A stretch of DNA of 64,000 nt, from NCBI GenBank assembly GCA_020832285.1, contig JAFIFB010000050.1, forward strand, positions 1 through 64,000. The letters are read 5' to 3'. The stretch's first letter is position 1, and every line of letters begins with the position of its first letter. This document shows, in pieces, positions 1-8,936 of the stretch. This DNA comes from Balneolaceae bacterium (GTDB lineage Bacteria; Bacteroidota; Rhodothermia; Balneolales; Balneolaceae). The notes under the pieces are model-generated. The model saw nothing but the letters and a program-made list of their open reading frames with translations. It had not been told where the DNA came from and did not search any database. The translations under genes and the position numbers were made by a program.

Positions 1-83
1 ACGCAGATGTTTTCGCTGAGTCTCGCTGATCTTCTGCGTAAATCTGCGGATAACTCAGCGATAATCTGCGAGAAAGGGAACAG
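1..83. repeat. Interspersed palindromic repeat rich in CTGCG/CGCTGA words
   Basis: The first 83 bases are built from short words that recur in both orientations: CGCAGAT and ATCTGCG, CGCTGA and TCAGCG, TCTGCGT and AATCTGCGG. The outer arms (about 2-8 with 63-69, and 16-21 with 54-59) form an imperfect hairpin. Similar CTGCG-word repeats are common intergenic dispersed repeats in Bacteroidota-type genomes, which is my recollection rather than a search. It has no coding content and probably continues left of the window. Confidence 0.6.
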
Positions 84-143
84 ATGTCATTAGAGGTTGT
101 AAATTACTTTCTTTTTCACAAATCGTTTTGGACAGTATTGAAG

Positions 144-599
144 TTAAACCGTAATTCCGTGTCCTATCTGGTGGAGCGTTCGTTCCACAAGACGAGCCCC
201 GGGTTCGGTTTTCACCAGCTCGATGGGTGTTTTGTTTCCGAGAGCAAAATTGGGTTCTTTGAACCAAACAGATGCTTTTTCCATAGATCCGAAAATTTCT
301 GAAGCAAGATCGGTGAGACGTGCTATGCGAAAACTTCGCTCGGATTCATCGGCAGGGAGAATCGCCTCTTTTTTTCGGCGATCAAGGGTTCTGGGAGAGA
401 TCAAAAGAAGTTCGGAAAGATCTTTATTTGAAATTCCGAGGCGATCCTGGATTATTGACAAAATACCGGTTGCAAGGCCACTGCTGATTTTAGCAGATGC
501 TTTCGTAAGATCCCAGGCAATATATGGCTCTTCTACAAGGCTTTCTTTTTCCTCTTTCTGAAGTTCAGTGTACTTAAGTTGATTTTTTTTTGATTCCAT
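144..599 (-). CDS. Xre/MbcA/ParS-type antitoxin (DUF2384), apparently without its RES toxin
   Basis: This 151-residue protein has a charged N terminus, a helix-turn-helix region around residues 45-80 (ILSIIQDRLGISNKDLSELL, then SPRTLDRRKK), and a C-terminal toxin-binding domain with the typical W-x-PN-ALG-x-TP-E pattern (VWFKEPNFALGNKTPIEL). Proteins of this family neutralise RES-domain toxins that deplete NAD, and repress their own operon. The toxin gene normally follows directly or overlaps the antitoxin stop. Here the 143 bases downstream contain no RES start and end in a dispersed repeat. The antitoxin therefore looks orphaned, unless a displaced toxin lies outside the window. The family call is firm; the orphan status is inference. 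Confidence 0.85.
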   Translation of the reverse strand: MESKKNQLKYTELQKEEKESLVEEPYIAWDLTKASAKISSGLATGILSIIQDRLGISNKDLSELLLISPRTLDRRKKEAILPADESERSFRIARLTDLASEIFGSMEKASVWFKEPNFALGNKTPIELVKTEPGARLVERTLHQIGHGITV

Positions 600-823
600 A
601 GATTATGCCACTTTGCTTATATAATTACGCCAAATTACGCATTCTCTCTCGGATTTTCAAGTAACACACTCAGCAATACAGGTTTCCATTAATGATTCTC
701 GAATTATCCGGAACTTCCTCTCCTTTGAAAGTTTAAGTTAAACAGGCTTGAATGAATCAACTTTTTCAACATTTTGATTATCCGTACCTTTAGACGGGAC
801 TTTAACTGATTGACAAAATTAAT

Positions 824-1732
824 ATGAATGCAGTAACCATTCCCGACTTTCATCAAACTATACCGATCGACAAAGTCGGGGTTGAGGAGCGTATGGCACG
901 TCTCAATAAGAGAAGCATCAAAAAAGAGTCGAAACTTCAGGGATTGAAACTGGCGCTCAGCATGATCGACCTCACAACTCTTGAGGGCAAAGATTCCGAA
1001 GGAAAAATAATCCAGTTATGCAATAAAGCCCGGACCCCATACACCCCTATGCCCGATCTGCCAACAGTTGCCGCAGTTTGCGTCTACCCGAATCTTGTTG
1101 ATGCCGCCAAAAAAGCATTGAGAGGTACCACTATCAAAGTGGCGAGTGTAGCTGCGGCATTTCCCAGCGGTATGGCAAGATTAAAAGATAAACTCGAAGA
1201 CACACGTTATGCTATAGACCAGGGAGCAGATGAGATTGATATGGTGATCTCGCGCGGAGAGTTTCTGAAAGGCAACTACAGCTATATTTTTGATGAGATT
1301 GCCGCAATAAAAGAAGCTTGTGGTGAGGTTCATCTGAAAGTAATCCTCGAAACCGGTGAACTGGAAACATATGAAAATGTTAGAAAAGCCAGTGATATCG
1401 CCATGTATGCAGGAGCTGATTTTATCAAAACTTCTACCGGTAAAATTCAGCCCGCCGCTACACAGCCCGTTACAATGATAATGCTGGAAGCGATCCGCGA
1501 TTTTTACCGTAATACAGGTCAAATGGTGGGCATGAAACCCGCCGGAGGCATCCGCAAAGCTAAAGAAGCCTTGCAATACCTCGTTCTGGTAAAAGAAACA
1601 CTCGGAGCAGCCTGGCTTACACCACAATGGTTCCGGATCGGAGCCAGTTCACTCACCAATGATCTGCTCATGCAGATTGTGAAACAAGAAACCGGTGTCT
1701 ACCAAAGCATCAACTATTTTTCAAACGATTGA
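824..1732 (+). CDS. deoC: Deoxyribose-phosphate aldolase
   Basis: This class I aldolase cleaves 2-deoxyribose 5-phosphate to acetaldehyde and glyceraldehyde 3-phosphate in deoxynucleoside breakdown. The 302 residues cover a complete TIM barrel with an N-terminal extension, as in the longer DeoC form. Active-site landmarks are Asp139 in EIDMV, the Schiff-base Lys202 in FIKTSTGK and Lys238 in GMKPAGG; they correspond to Asp102, Lys167 and Lys201 of the E. coli enzyme. The next gene, an aldehyde dehydrogenase, starts 4 bp after the stop. That spacing suggests co-transcription and oxidation of the acetaldehyde product. The start codon lacks a clear ribosome-binding site, as do most genes in this window. 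Confidence 0.96.
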   Translation: MNAVTIPDFHQTIPIDKVGVEERMARLNKRSIKKESKLQGLKLALSMIDLTTLEGKDSEGKIIQLCNKARTPYTPMPDLPTVAAVCVYPNLVDAAKKALRGTTIKVASVAAAFPSGMARLKDKLEDTRYAIDQGADEIDMVISRGEFLKGNYSYIFDEIAAIKEACGEVHLKVILETGELETYENVRKASDIAMYAGADFIKTSTGKIQPAATQPVTMIMLEAIRDFYRNTGQMVGMKPAGGIRKAKEALQYLVLVKETLGAAWLTPQWFRIGASSLTNDLLMQIVKQETGVYQSINYFSND

Positions 1733-1736
1733 TTTC

Positions 1737-3269
1737 ATGTCTGAACAAACTCAGGAAAAATCCACCGATGAATCCGCCAACGGTTCTCCCAAACCAACTT
1801 CACCCAATGCCGACCTGAAACTCGATTTCGCTTCATTTTGGGAATACAGCGAAGCTCCTGAGAGCAGCGATCATGTAGAGATTACAGAACGATACGATCA
1901 TTTTATCAACGGTGATTTTGTGAAACCGGCAAAAGGCCGCTACATGAAATCGGTGAACCCTGCCACAGAGGAGGTTTTCACTGAATTTGCCGAAGGTACT
2001 TCTGAAGATGTAGACAGCGCCGTAAGAGCTGCCCGTAGAGCGTACGAAAAAAAATGGTCTAGGCTTTCCGGTAAAGAGCGTGGAAAATATCTGTTCAGAC
2101 TGGCCCGGATGATTCAGGAGCGGTCGCGTGAACTGGCCATCACCGAATCGATGGATGGAGGCAAGCCTATTCGCGAATCGCGCGATGTGGATGTTCCTCT
2201 TGCCGCAGCTCACTTTTTTTACTATGCGGGATGGGCCGACAAACTAAACTACGCTTTCCCCGGCAGAACACCAGAGCCGGTTGGGGTTTGCGGGCAGATC
2301 ATTCCCTGGAATTTCCCGCTGCTAATGCTTGCATGGAAGATTGCACCGGCACTTGCCACGGGGAACACCGTCGTGCTCAAGCCAGCTGAAACCACACCGG
2401 TCACCGCACTGAAATTTGCCGAAATCTGTCTGGATGCAGGCCTGCCTGATGGTGTTGTAAACATCATTACAGGAGCAGGACTCACCGGAGCCGAAATTGT
2501 GAATCACCCCGATGTGGATAAAATCGCTTTTACCGGCTCAACCGAAGTAGGAAAAATCATTCAGAGATCTCTTGCCGGATCAGAAAAAAAATACACCCTT
2601 GAGCTTGGCGGTAAAGGCCCGAACATCGTTTTTGAAGATGCCCCGATCGATCAGGCCGTTGAGGGAATTGTCAATGCTATCTTTTTTAATCAGGGCCATG
2701 TCTGTTGTGCAGGCTCCCGTCTGCTGGTTCAGGAAGGAGTCGCCGGCCGCCTCATCACCAAACTGAAAGAGCGGATGGAAACCCTGATTGTAGGAAACCC
2801 ACTGGACAAAAACACCGATATAGGTGCAATAAACTCAAAATCCCAGTATGACAGAATTAACAATTATCTGGAAATTGGTGTCAATGAAGGAGCTGAAATT
2901 TATCAAAGCTCAAACACCATTCCTGAAAAGGGTTTCTTTTGCCGCCCGACTCTATTTACCGGAGTGAGTCAAAGTAACCGCATTGTGCAGGAAGAGATTT
3001 TCGGCCCGGTGCTTACAATTCAAACATTCCGTACACCCGATGAAGCTGTGGAGAAAGCCAACAATACACCCTATGGCCTGGCAAGCGGTATCTGGACAGA
3101 TAAGGGCTCCAAAATATTCAAAATCGGCCGACAGGTGCGCTCCGGAGTGATATGGTCGAACACCTTCAATAAATTCGACCCAACCTCACCTTTTGGTGGT
3201 TACAAAGAAAGTGGCATCGGAAGTGAGGGCGGACTGCACGGGCTGCATCCATACGTAAAACTAAAATAA
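1737..3269 (+). CDS. NAD(P)-dependent aldehyde dehydrogenase, deoC-linked
   Basis: This full-length ALDH superfamily protein has about 510 residues counted from the ATG at 1737. A GTG 42 bp upstream would overlap deoC and is less likely. Motifs in order are IIPWNFPLLM near 188-197, the cofactor-binding FTGSTEVGK near 265-273, the general-base Glu289 in LELGGKGP and the nucleophile Cys323 in NQGHVCCAG. About 45 hydrophilic residues precede the usual ALDH start. Position directly after deoC suggests that it oxidises acetaldehyde from deoxyribose 5-phosphate cleavage. The enzyme class is certain; the substrate is inferred from context. Confidence 0.93.
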   Translation: MSEQTQEKSTDESANGSPKPTSPNADLKLDFASFWEYSEAPESSDHVEITERYDHFINGDFVKPAKGRYMKSVNPATEEVFTEFAEGTSEDVDSAVRAARRAYEKKWSRLSGKERGKYLFRLARMIQERSRELAITESMDGGKPIRESRDVDVPLAAAHFFYYAGWADKLNYAFPGRTPEPVGVCGQIIPWNFPLLMLAWKIAPALATGNTVVLKPAETTPVTALKFAEICLDAGLPDGVVNIITGAGLTGAEIVNHPDVDKIAFTGSTEVGKIIQRSLAGSEKKYTLELGGKGPNIVFEDAPIDQAVEGIVNAIFFNQGHVCCAGSRLLVQEGVAGRLITKLKERMETLIVGNPLDKNTDIGAINSKSQYDRINNYLEIGVNEGAEIYQSSNTIPEKGFFCRPTLFTGVSQSNRIVQEEIFGPVLTIQTFRTPDEAVEKANNTPYGLASGIWTDKGSKIFKIGRQVRSGVIWSNTFNKFDPTSPFGGYKESGIGSEGGLHGLHPYVKLK

Positions 3270-3383
3270 AAAAGTGTTATTCATGTATCTCACGTGATTT
3301 CGCTTAAACAGGAAATACCCTGAGCGGAATACTCACACTATCCATGAAAAATATTTAAACGGATTCCATAATATCTGAAAACT

Positions 3384-4247
3384 ATGTCAGACAGAATCGA
3401 AGTTTTAAAAACTTATAAAACATATGTTGGCGGTAAATTCCCGCGGAGTGAATCAGACCGCACTTATAAAATCACTGATCCAAAAGGGAAACAGATCGCC
3501 AATGCATGCCGCTGTACCCGAAAAGATGTGCGTGATGCCGTGGTTGCTGCTCGGTCAGCTTTTAACGAATGGTCGAACCGTTCGGCCTACAACCGCGGTC
3601 AGATTCTTTATCGCATTGCCGAAATGCTCGAGGACCGAAAAGATCAGTTTGTTAAGGAACTGGAAAAGTCTGGTACCAAATCAAAAGAGGCAATGAAACA
3701 GGTAGAAGCTTCCATCGACAGAATCATATATTTTGCCGGATGGACAGACAAGCTTAGCCAGGTATTTGGAACAGTGAATCCGGTGGCAAGCCCCCACTTC
3801 AATTTCAGCTCACCCGATGCAACCGGTGTGGCAGGCATAATTGCACCAGATGAAGCTCCGCTGCTTTCAGCCGTCTCACTGATAGCCCCTGTTCTCTCCG
3901 GTGGAAATACCTGTATTCTGCTCGCATCTGAAAAAAACCCTCTACCGCTCGTCAGTTTCGGTGAAGTGATTCATGCATCTGACGTTCCCGGCGGAGTGGT
4001 AAATATTCTTACCGGCCATCACAGCGAAATGGTTGATCATCTATCGGCCCACATGGACGTAAACGCTGTATTCAACACCACCGCAGAAAAAGAAACCCGG
4101 AAACTTATCGACGAAAACGCATCTATAAGCGTTAAAAGAGTTACACACTACCCGGAAACAGACTGGTTTAATGAAAAACACGAAAACCCGTACCTGATTC
4201 TTGAATTCATGGAAACCAAAACTACCTGGCATCCGGTCGGAAATTAA
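3384..4247 (+). CDS. Half-length aldehyde dehydrogenase-like protein lacking the catalytic domain
   Basis: This 287-residue protein matches only the N-terminal, cofactor-binding half of ALDH proteins. Recognisable stretches are YVGGKFP, the RxxILYRIAEML helix, IIAPDEAPLL (where active enzymes have IIPWNFPLL) and VPGGVVNILTG. The cofactor motif FTGSTEVGK is replaced by FNTTAEKET, and the domain carrying the catalytic cysteine is absent. The protein ends in a distinct tail containing EFMETKTTWHPVG. The reading frame is open throughout and stops cleanly, and I recall similar tails in other deoC-linked ALDH paralogues. It is more likely a conserved non-catalytic partner or scaffold than a fresh truncation. 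It lies 115 bp after the full-length ALDH and probably shares its operon. Confidence 0.8.
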   Translation: MSDRIEVLKTYKTYVGGKFPRSESDRTYKITDPKGKQIANACRCTRKDVRDAVVAARSAFNEWSNRSAYNRGQILYRIAEMLEDRKDQFVKELEKSGTKSKEAMKQVEASIDRIIYFAGWTDKLSQVFGTVNPVASPHFNFSSPDATGVAGIIAPDEAPLLSAVSLIAPVLSGGNTCILLASEKNPLPLVSFGEVIHASDVPGGVVNILTGHHSEMVDHLSAHMDVNAVFNTTAEKETRKLIDENASISVKRVTHYPETDWFNEKHENPYLILEFMETKTTWHPVGN

Positions 4248-4261
4248 TTTATAGTTCAAAC

Positions 4262-4873
4262 ATGAAATACTCCAGATTACTGATTCTTTTTTTAACACTG
4301 ATCCTCGTCAGTTGTGGTACTATCGAAACCGCTACGGAAGACGAGCCTGAAGTACCGCATTTTGATGTAGATGAGGAGATTGCAGAAGCGTATTTTGACG
4401 AAGAAGATGAAATGGACGAACTGGACATGTTTCTCTACGAATATCGCAGCCAGCTTACCGATCAGTTTGCATCATTGGAGCAAGATATACCCGAAAAGTT
4501 TCTCAGGGAAGTGGTGCGCGATGAAGGAGGAGCAGATCGCTATGCCGGATTTCGTGTTCAGATCATTTCCACCAGGGATGTGGCCCTTGCCGATTCTACA
4601 AGAGATGATTTCAGGGCATGGGCGGCTGACCACATCAGCGGATACGATGTGGAAGCATATGTCTATTTTCGCCAGCCTTATTACCGGGTGCGTGCAGGTG
4701 ATTTCAGGAACAGAAATAAAGCTATTGAATTTTCCCGGCTGCTGAAGGACCGCTACCCGGAGGCCTGGGTGGTTCACGATCGTATTGAGCCGGACAATGT
4801 GCCCTCAGATACCTCTGATATCCGGCTGACGGATCCCAGTGAGATTAATCTGATAAATATTGGCGTGGATTAA
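4262..4873 (+). CDS. SPOR-domain lipoprotein
   Basis: The protein has 203 residues. A signal peptide ends in the lipobox LVSCG, with Cys18 as the lipidated residue. An acidic linker rich in Glu and Asp follows (about 22-65), and a SPOR domain occupies about 95-172 (GFRVQIISTRD, then YYRVRAGDF and AIEFSRLLKDRYPEAW). SPOR domains bind glycan strands of peptidoglycan stripped of stem peptides, so the protein is probably anchored in a membrane and contacts septal wall. It starts 14 bp after the preceding ALDH-like gene, which implies co-transcription without any obvious functional link. The lipoprotein and SPOR calls are good; no specific role is known. Confidence 0.88.
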   Translation: MKYSRLLILFLTLILVSCGTIETATEDEPEVPHFDVDEEIAEAYFDEEDEMDELDMFLYEYRSQLTDQFASLEQDIPEKFLREVVRDEGGADRYAGFRVQIISTRDVALADSTRDDFRAWAADHISGYDVEAYVYFRQPYYRVRAGDFRNRNKAIEFSRLLKDRYPEAWVVHDRIEPDNVPSDTSDIRLTDPSEINLINIGVD

Positions 4874-4994
4874 ACCCCTCACCAGATGAACAGAACAAAA
4901 CAGCGAAACCAATGGCCTTGCATAAATGTAGTTAACAATTGAAGGTTTTTATTAAGCACTTATAAATTTCCGGTGATAGATAAGTCGTCTGCAT

Positions 4995-5534
4995 TTAAAA
5001 TCTTACAGATACTCTTCTTTCTGCACTCTTCTTAATCAAACTGAGTATTTTTCGGCGAATCAATCCGCTGAAGGGTCCCATCAAAAACCAATAAAACCTA
5101 AACTTGCGGTAGCTGCTGTAGTCGGTGCAAAAAATTCGGGTTTCGGTAGAAAGTTCCGTTTTATTGGCCTTGAGTTGTCTGACATTGAAATTCCATGCAG
5201 CTTTTGCAAATCCCGGCTTTCTGAACCGTACAAAAGTCTTCTCATCTGTTTTTAGAATCTCACCATTTATTTTCCAAAAACGTCCGATAAGCCCCAGCAG
5301 CAGTTCGTTCTCCGGGTCCTCTCCCAATAGCGCGAAACCAACCTCTTCTGACCCCTTCAAAGTCAGTGCCGTAGCGGGCAACCCCCTCATCTGGAAGAGT
5401 AAACGAATCACGGCAGAGCTGCTCATGTCCAATTCCTTTATCGCCGTGTAAACCTCAGGGACAGAAGCGTGAACGGTAATTGAGTGTACCTTGTTAAACT
5501 GAAAGTCCGGCAGAAAGTGGTCAATGAGTTTCAT
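4995..5534 (-). CDS. Uncharacterised SRPBCC/START-like protein
   Basis: This 179-residue soluble protein begins with a strand and helix pattern typical of the SRPBCC lipid-binding fold (HSITVHASVPEVYTAIKEL). The middle contains GEILKTDEKTFVRFRKPG, and near the end TELSTETRIFCTD precedes a long amphipathic helix. Its length and order fit small polyketide-cyclase-like ligand-binding proteins often annotated as hypothetical. It has no signal peptide and I see no catalytic residues. It is a monocistronic gene on the minus strand, divergent from the PAP2 phosphatase 73 bp away. The fold call is a pattern match only and no ligand can be suggested. Confidence 0.6.
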   Translation of the reverse strand: MKLIDHFLPDFQFNKVHSITVHASVPEVYTAIKELDMSSSAVIRLLFQMRGLPATALTLKGSEEVGFALLGEDPENELLLGLIGRFWKINGEILKTDEKTFVRFRKPGFAKAAWNFNVRQLKANKTELSTETRIFCTDYSSYRKFRFYWFLMGPFSGLIRRKILSLIKKSAERRVSVRF

Positions 5535-5606
5535 GACAGGTTAATACAGCTATTCCGGCAATTTTGTTCTGTTTTCTAAAAAATATACCAAACAAAACTA
5601 ATAACT

Positions 5607-6362
5607 ATGCCATTACTTGATAGTGCCAGCAAGCAATTTCCAAAATTGAAAAAGCTGCTGCGCAAAGAAATTCTGATCATGACAGGAACCCTATTTCTGC
5701 TGCTCTTTTTCTGGGGAGGGATTGAGCTCCGGGACGTGTTTATTGTGGACCGCGCCCAGCAATTTGATGAATGGCTGCTCGTTTCCGTTCGTGATGCGGA
5801 AAATCCTCAGTATTTATTCGGCCCGCACTGGGTGGATGAAGCTGTTCGCGATATCACGGCAATGGGCGGCCCTGCAGTTCTTACTTTTATGGTCATTGTG
5901 GTACTGGTTTATCTTCTGCTTCAAAAAAGTTATCGCGCAGCCACACTTGTACTTATTGCAACAGCAGGTGGCTTGCTCATTAGCCTTCTGCTGAAAGACT
6001 TTTTCCTCCGTGATCGTCCCGATATTGTTCCCGCACTGATGGTAGAAACTTCCCCCAGTTTTCCCAGCGGGCACTCCATGATTTCAGCTATTGTGTACCT
6101 TACTCTCGGTTCACTGCTAACCAGGCTTGAAACCAGTCCGCGTATCCGGGTTTATATCATTTCCATTGCCATTTTCGTTGCTGCTCTGGTAGGTATTTCC
6201 AGGGTGTTGCTTGGTGTACACTATCCAACTGATGTACTGGTCGGATGGATTGCAGGTTTTTTCTGGGCCACGCTCTGCTGGTTTTTCATGTTTGCACTAC
6301 AGGAACAGGGTGTAGTAGAGGAAAACGCTCTTTTACCCGAAGAAGAACCCGAACCTCTGTAA
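5607..6362 (+). CDS. PAP2-family membrane phosphatase
   Basis: This 251-residue integral membrane protein has about six predicted transmembrane helices. It carries the three acid-phosphatase motifs: KDFFLRDRP near 130-138, PSGH near 152-155 and SRVLLGVHYPTD near 199-210, with the catalytic histidines in the second and third. Members dephosphorylate lipid phosphates such as undecaprenyl pyrophosphate, phosphatidic acid or phosphatidylglycerol phosphate on the outer face of the inner membrane. The C terminus is short and acidic. Nothing in the neighbourhood fixes the substrate. The next operon encodes dTDP-rhamnose synthesis, so lipid-carrier recycling is plausible but unproven. Confidence 0.92.
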   Translation: MPLLDSASKQFPKLKKLLRKEILIMTGTLFLLLFFWGGIELRDVFIVDRAQQFDEWLLVSVRDAENPQYLFGPHWVDEAVRDITAMGGPAVLTFMVIVVLVYLLLQKSYRAATLVLIATAGGLLISLLLKDFFLRDRPDIVPALMVETSPSFPSGHSMISAIVYLTLGSLLTRLETSPRIRVYIISIAIFVAALVGISRVLLGVHYPTDVLVGWIAGFFWATLCWFFMFALQEQGVVEENALLPEEEPEPL

Positions 6363-6453
6363 TTTTCCTTTATGAATGAGAGATTTTGGCTAAATTAATC
6401 CAGATTCGGACATCATAAACAGCTTCAGGTTGTACACAGAATCAATCAAGTAT

Positions 6454-7455
6454 TCACGCTTCAAACTTTTTAACAAACCATTTCACTGTTTTGTGCAGCA
6501 GGGAAACAAAATCTTGTGAGGGGGCCCAGTTCAGTTCATTTTTGATTTTTGAGGCATCCACTGCATAGCGAAAATCATGCCCGGGGCGGTCGGTAACAAA
6601 ACTAATCAGATTTTTATAGTCACCATCCGGACCCTGCCCTTTTTCATCGTTCAAAATCTCACAAATGAGATTTACGAGTTCTATGTTTTGCCATTCGTTA
6701 TCTCCGCCGATATTGTATTGCTCACCTGCAGTTCCCTCATGGAATACTGTTGCAAGTGCCTGGCAGTGATCTTCCACAAACAACCAGTCGCGTACATTAT
6801 CTCCCTTTCCGTACACAGGAATTGGTTCACCGGCCAGGGCTTTCCGTATGACTGTAGGAATCAGCTTTTCATCGTGCTGGTGCGGACCGTAGTTGTTGGA
6901 GCAGTTGGTAATAACCGTGTTCATTCTATAGGTATGAAAGTATGAACGAACCAAAAAATCACTACCCGCCTTGGAAGCCGAATAGGGAGAATTGGGAGCA
7001 TACGGCGTGGTTTCACTAAACAGGCCGGTATCACCCAGGGTTCCGTACACTTCATCGGTGGATATGTGCAGAAAACGCATTGATTCCTGTGTACTGGCAT
7101 CATCAAACCATAGGAGGCGGCATTCATCCAGCAGATTAAACGTTCCTAAAACATTCGAATAGATAAAAGGCTCAGGCCCCTTGATAGAGTTATCCACATG
7201 CGATTCTGCGGCAAGATGAATCACTCCATCCGGCTTCCATTCCTGAATAATTTCTCTCACTGCAGTCCGGTCCACTATATCAATCTGTTCGAAGCGGTAA
7301 CGGTTTGAATCTTTAAGAGGGTCGAGATAACTCAGATCGGAAGCATAGGTAAGCTTATCTATATTGAGTAGCTCTGCATCAGGGTAATTTTTGTGAAGGT
7401 AAAGAATCAGATTTGAGCCGATAAAACCAGCCCCGCCTGTGACAATAATTTTCAT
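6454..7455 (-). CDS. rfbB: dTDP-glucose 4,6-dehydratase
   Basis: This second enzyme of dTDP-L-rhamnose synthesis converts dTDP-glucose to dTDP-4-keto-6-deoxyglucose with tightly bound NAD. The 333 residues form an extended short-chain dehydrogenase. The Rossmann motif GGAGFIG is at 7-13, the dehydratase residues Thr133-Asp134-Glu135 lie in STDEVYG, and the Tyr158/Lys162 pair is in YSASK. It is the last gene of a minus-strand operon in the order rfbA, rfbD, rfbC, rfbB, 43 bp after rfbC. Rhamnose from this pathway normally goes into O-antigen or other surface glycans, but no dedicated rhamnosyltransferase is seen next to it. Confidence 0.97.
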   Translation of the reverse strand: MKIIVTGGAGFIGSNLILYLHKNYPDAELLNIDKLTYASDLSYLDPLKDSNRYRFEQIDIVDRTAVREIIQEWKPDGVIHLAAESHVDNSIKGPEPFIYSNVLGTFNLLDECRLLWFDDASTQESMRFLHISTDEVYGTLGDTGLFSETTPYAPNSPYSASKAGSDFLVRSYFHTYRMNTVITNCSNNYGPHQHDEKLIPTVIRKALAGEPIPVYGKGDNVRDWLFVEDHCQALATVFHEGTAGEQYNIGGDNEWQNIELVNLICEILNDEKGQGPDGDYKNLISFVTDRPGHDFRYAVDASKIKNELNWAPSQDFVSLLHKTVKWFVKKFEA

Positions 7456-7498
7456 GTGTGAGTGAATTTTTGGTTATATGCTTATGGTGAATCAATAA

Positions 7499-8053
7499 TT
7501 AAAAAAGGTCTTCTTCCGGTAAATCCCTGAGAATCGGCAGCCCGGTGTCTTTATCGGAAATAATTGGTTCTTCAACCTGCCAGTCAATGTCCAGTGCAAG
7601 ATCATTCCACTTAACACCCCGCTCCGATGGCTGATGATAATAACTGCTGCATTTATAAAAAACCGTGGCTTCATCAGAAAGAACAGAAAAACCGTGGGCA
7701 AATCCCGGTGGAATATAGATCATATAACGATTTTCAGCGCATAGCTCCGCACAAATATGTTTGCCATATGTTGGCGAGTTTCGACGAAGGTCAACAGCCA
7801 CATCCAAAATTCTGCCATTTATTGCCATCAGAAGCTTAGCCTGGGCATGAGGCGGTTTTTGATAATGCAATCCCCGCACTGCACCCTTTCTGGAAGTGGA
7901 AATATTATCCTGCACAAACCGGTAAATCAAGCCTTCTTTTCTGAACACCTCTTCCCGGAACGCTTCCAGAAAATGTCCCCGCCGATCCCCAAAAACTCTG
8001 GGTTCAATCAAAAGCACACCTTCCAGCTCTGTAGGTTTGAATATGAAGTTCAT
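7499..8053 (-). CDS. rfbC: dTDP-4-dehydrorhamnose 3,5-epimerase
   Basis: This cupin-fold enzyme epimerises dTDP-4-keto-6-deoxyglucose at C3 and C5. The 184-residue length is typical. Landmarks are the N-terminal DRRGHFLEAF, the catalytic base His63 in RGLHYQ, GRILDVAVDLR, and the PPGFAHGF segment. A tyrosine-rich YKCSSYY segment later carries the probable acid. The gene lies between rfbD and rfbB on the minus strand with short gaps of 22 and 43 bp, consistent with a single transcript. Confidence 0.97.
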   Translation of the reverse strand: MNFIFKPTELEGVLLIEPRVFGDRRGHFLEAFREEVFRKEGLIYRFVQDNISTSRKGAVRGLHYQKPPHAQAKLLMAINGRILDVAVDLRRNSPTYGKHICAELCAENRYMIYIPPGFAHGFSVLSDEATVFYKCSSYYHQPSERGVKWNDLALDIDWQVEEPIISDKDTGLPILRDLPEEDLF

Positions 8054-8075
8054 AAATAAAATTTTTTAAATTGTT

Positions 8076-8933
8076 TCAGCCAATTTGCCGAAGCAGCCGG
8101 CCAAGACCACTTTTCCATTCGATCATTTGCAACCCGTATTCTTCAGCTTTACGGGTAGAAAGTAAGGAAAAAGAAGGGCGTTTTGCTGCAGTTTTAAACT
8201 CATCAGATGACACCCGGTTCATTCGAATATCGACACCTCTTTGCCTGAAAATCTCTTCGGCAAACCCGGCCCAGGTTACGGCTCCTTTGCTGGCAAGGTG
8301 AAATGTACCGGAAACCTCTTTTTGTAATAAAAACCAGGTTTTTTCCACCACATCAAACGTATATGTGGGGCTTCCAATTTGGTCATCCACCACATTGAGT
8401 TGATCTCTTTCAGCAGAAAGTTTAATCATGGTTTTAACAAAGTTTTTTCCATAACGGCCACAAAGCCATGAAACCCGGACCAACAGCCAATCAGCGGCAC
8501 TTTTTTCCAAGACCCTCTCCCCTGCCCGTTTTGATTCTCCATAAACATTAACCGGACCAATCGGGCCATTTTCGGAATATCCGTCGGGATAGGTATTTCG
8601 GTCATTCTGATGGCCGGGAAACACGTAATCCGTACTGTAGTGTACCAATTTTGCCCCGATTTCCATACAGCTATCGGTCAGGATTTTTACTCCGGTTTCA
8701 TTCACAAGAAAGGCTTTTTCCCGGTTTGCTTCAGCATCATCTACCCTGGTATATGCGGCACAATTAATCAATATATCCGGTTTCTCCCGACTCATCACAG
8801 TTTTTACTTGCTGGAGATCGGTGATATCCAGGTCAACTGAAGAAAAATCAGAAAACGGAACTTTCTGATTCTTTAAAAAATCCACCCATTCTCGTCCTAA
8901 TTGTCCGCCTGCACCGGTTACCAGATACTTCAT
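8076..8933 (-). CDS. rfbD: dTDP-4-dehydrorhamnose reductase
   Basis: This is the final step of dTDP-L-rhamnose synthesis, NAD(P)H-dependent reduction of the 4-keto sugar. The 285-residue protein is an extended short-chain dehydrogenase with GAGGQLG at 7-13, the conserved INCAAYTRVDDAE segment at 56-68, the STDYVFPG motif at 100-107 and the Tyr131/Lys135 pair in VYGESK. It starts 3 bp after the rfbA stop and ends 22 bp before rfbC, so translation within the operon is tightly packed. Confidence 0.96.
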   Translation of the reverse strand: MKYLVTGAGGQLGREWVDFLKNQKVPFSDFSSVDLDITDLQQVKTVMSREKPDILINCAAYTRVDDAEANREKAFLVNETGVKILTDSCMEIGAKLVHYSTDYVFPGHQNDRNTYPDGYSENGPIGPVNVYGESKRAGERVLEKSAADWLLVRVSWLCGRYGKNFVKTMIKLSAERDQLNVVDDQIGSPTYTFDVVEKTWFLLQKEVSGTFHLASKGAVTWAGFAEEIFRQRGVDIRMNRVSSDEFKTAAKRPSFSLLSTRKAEEYGLQMIEWKSGLGRLLRQIG

Positions 8934-8936
8934 AAA

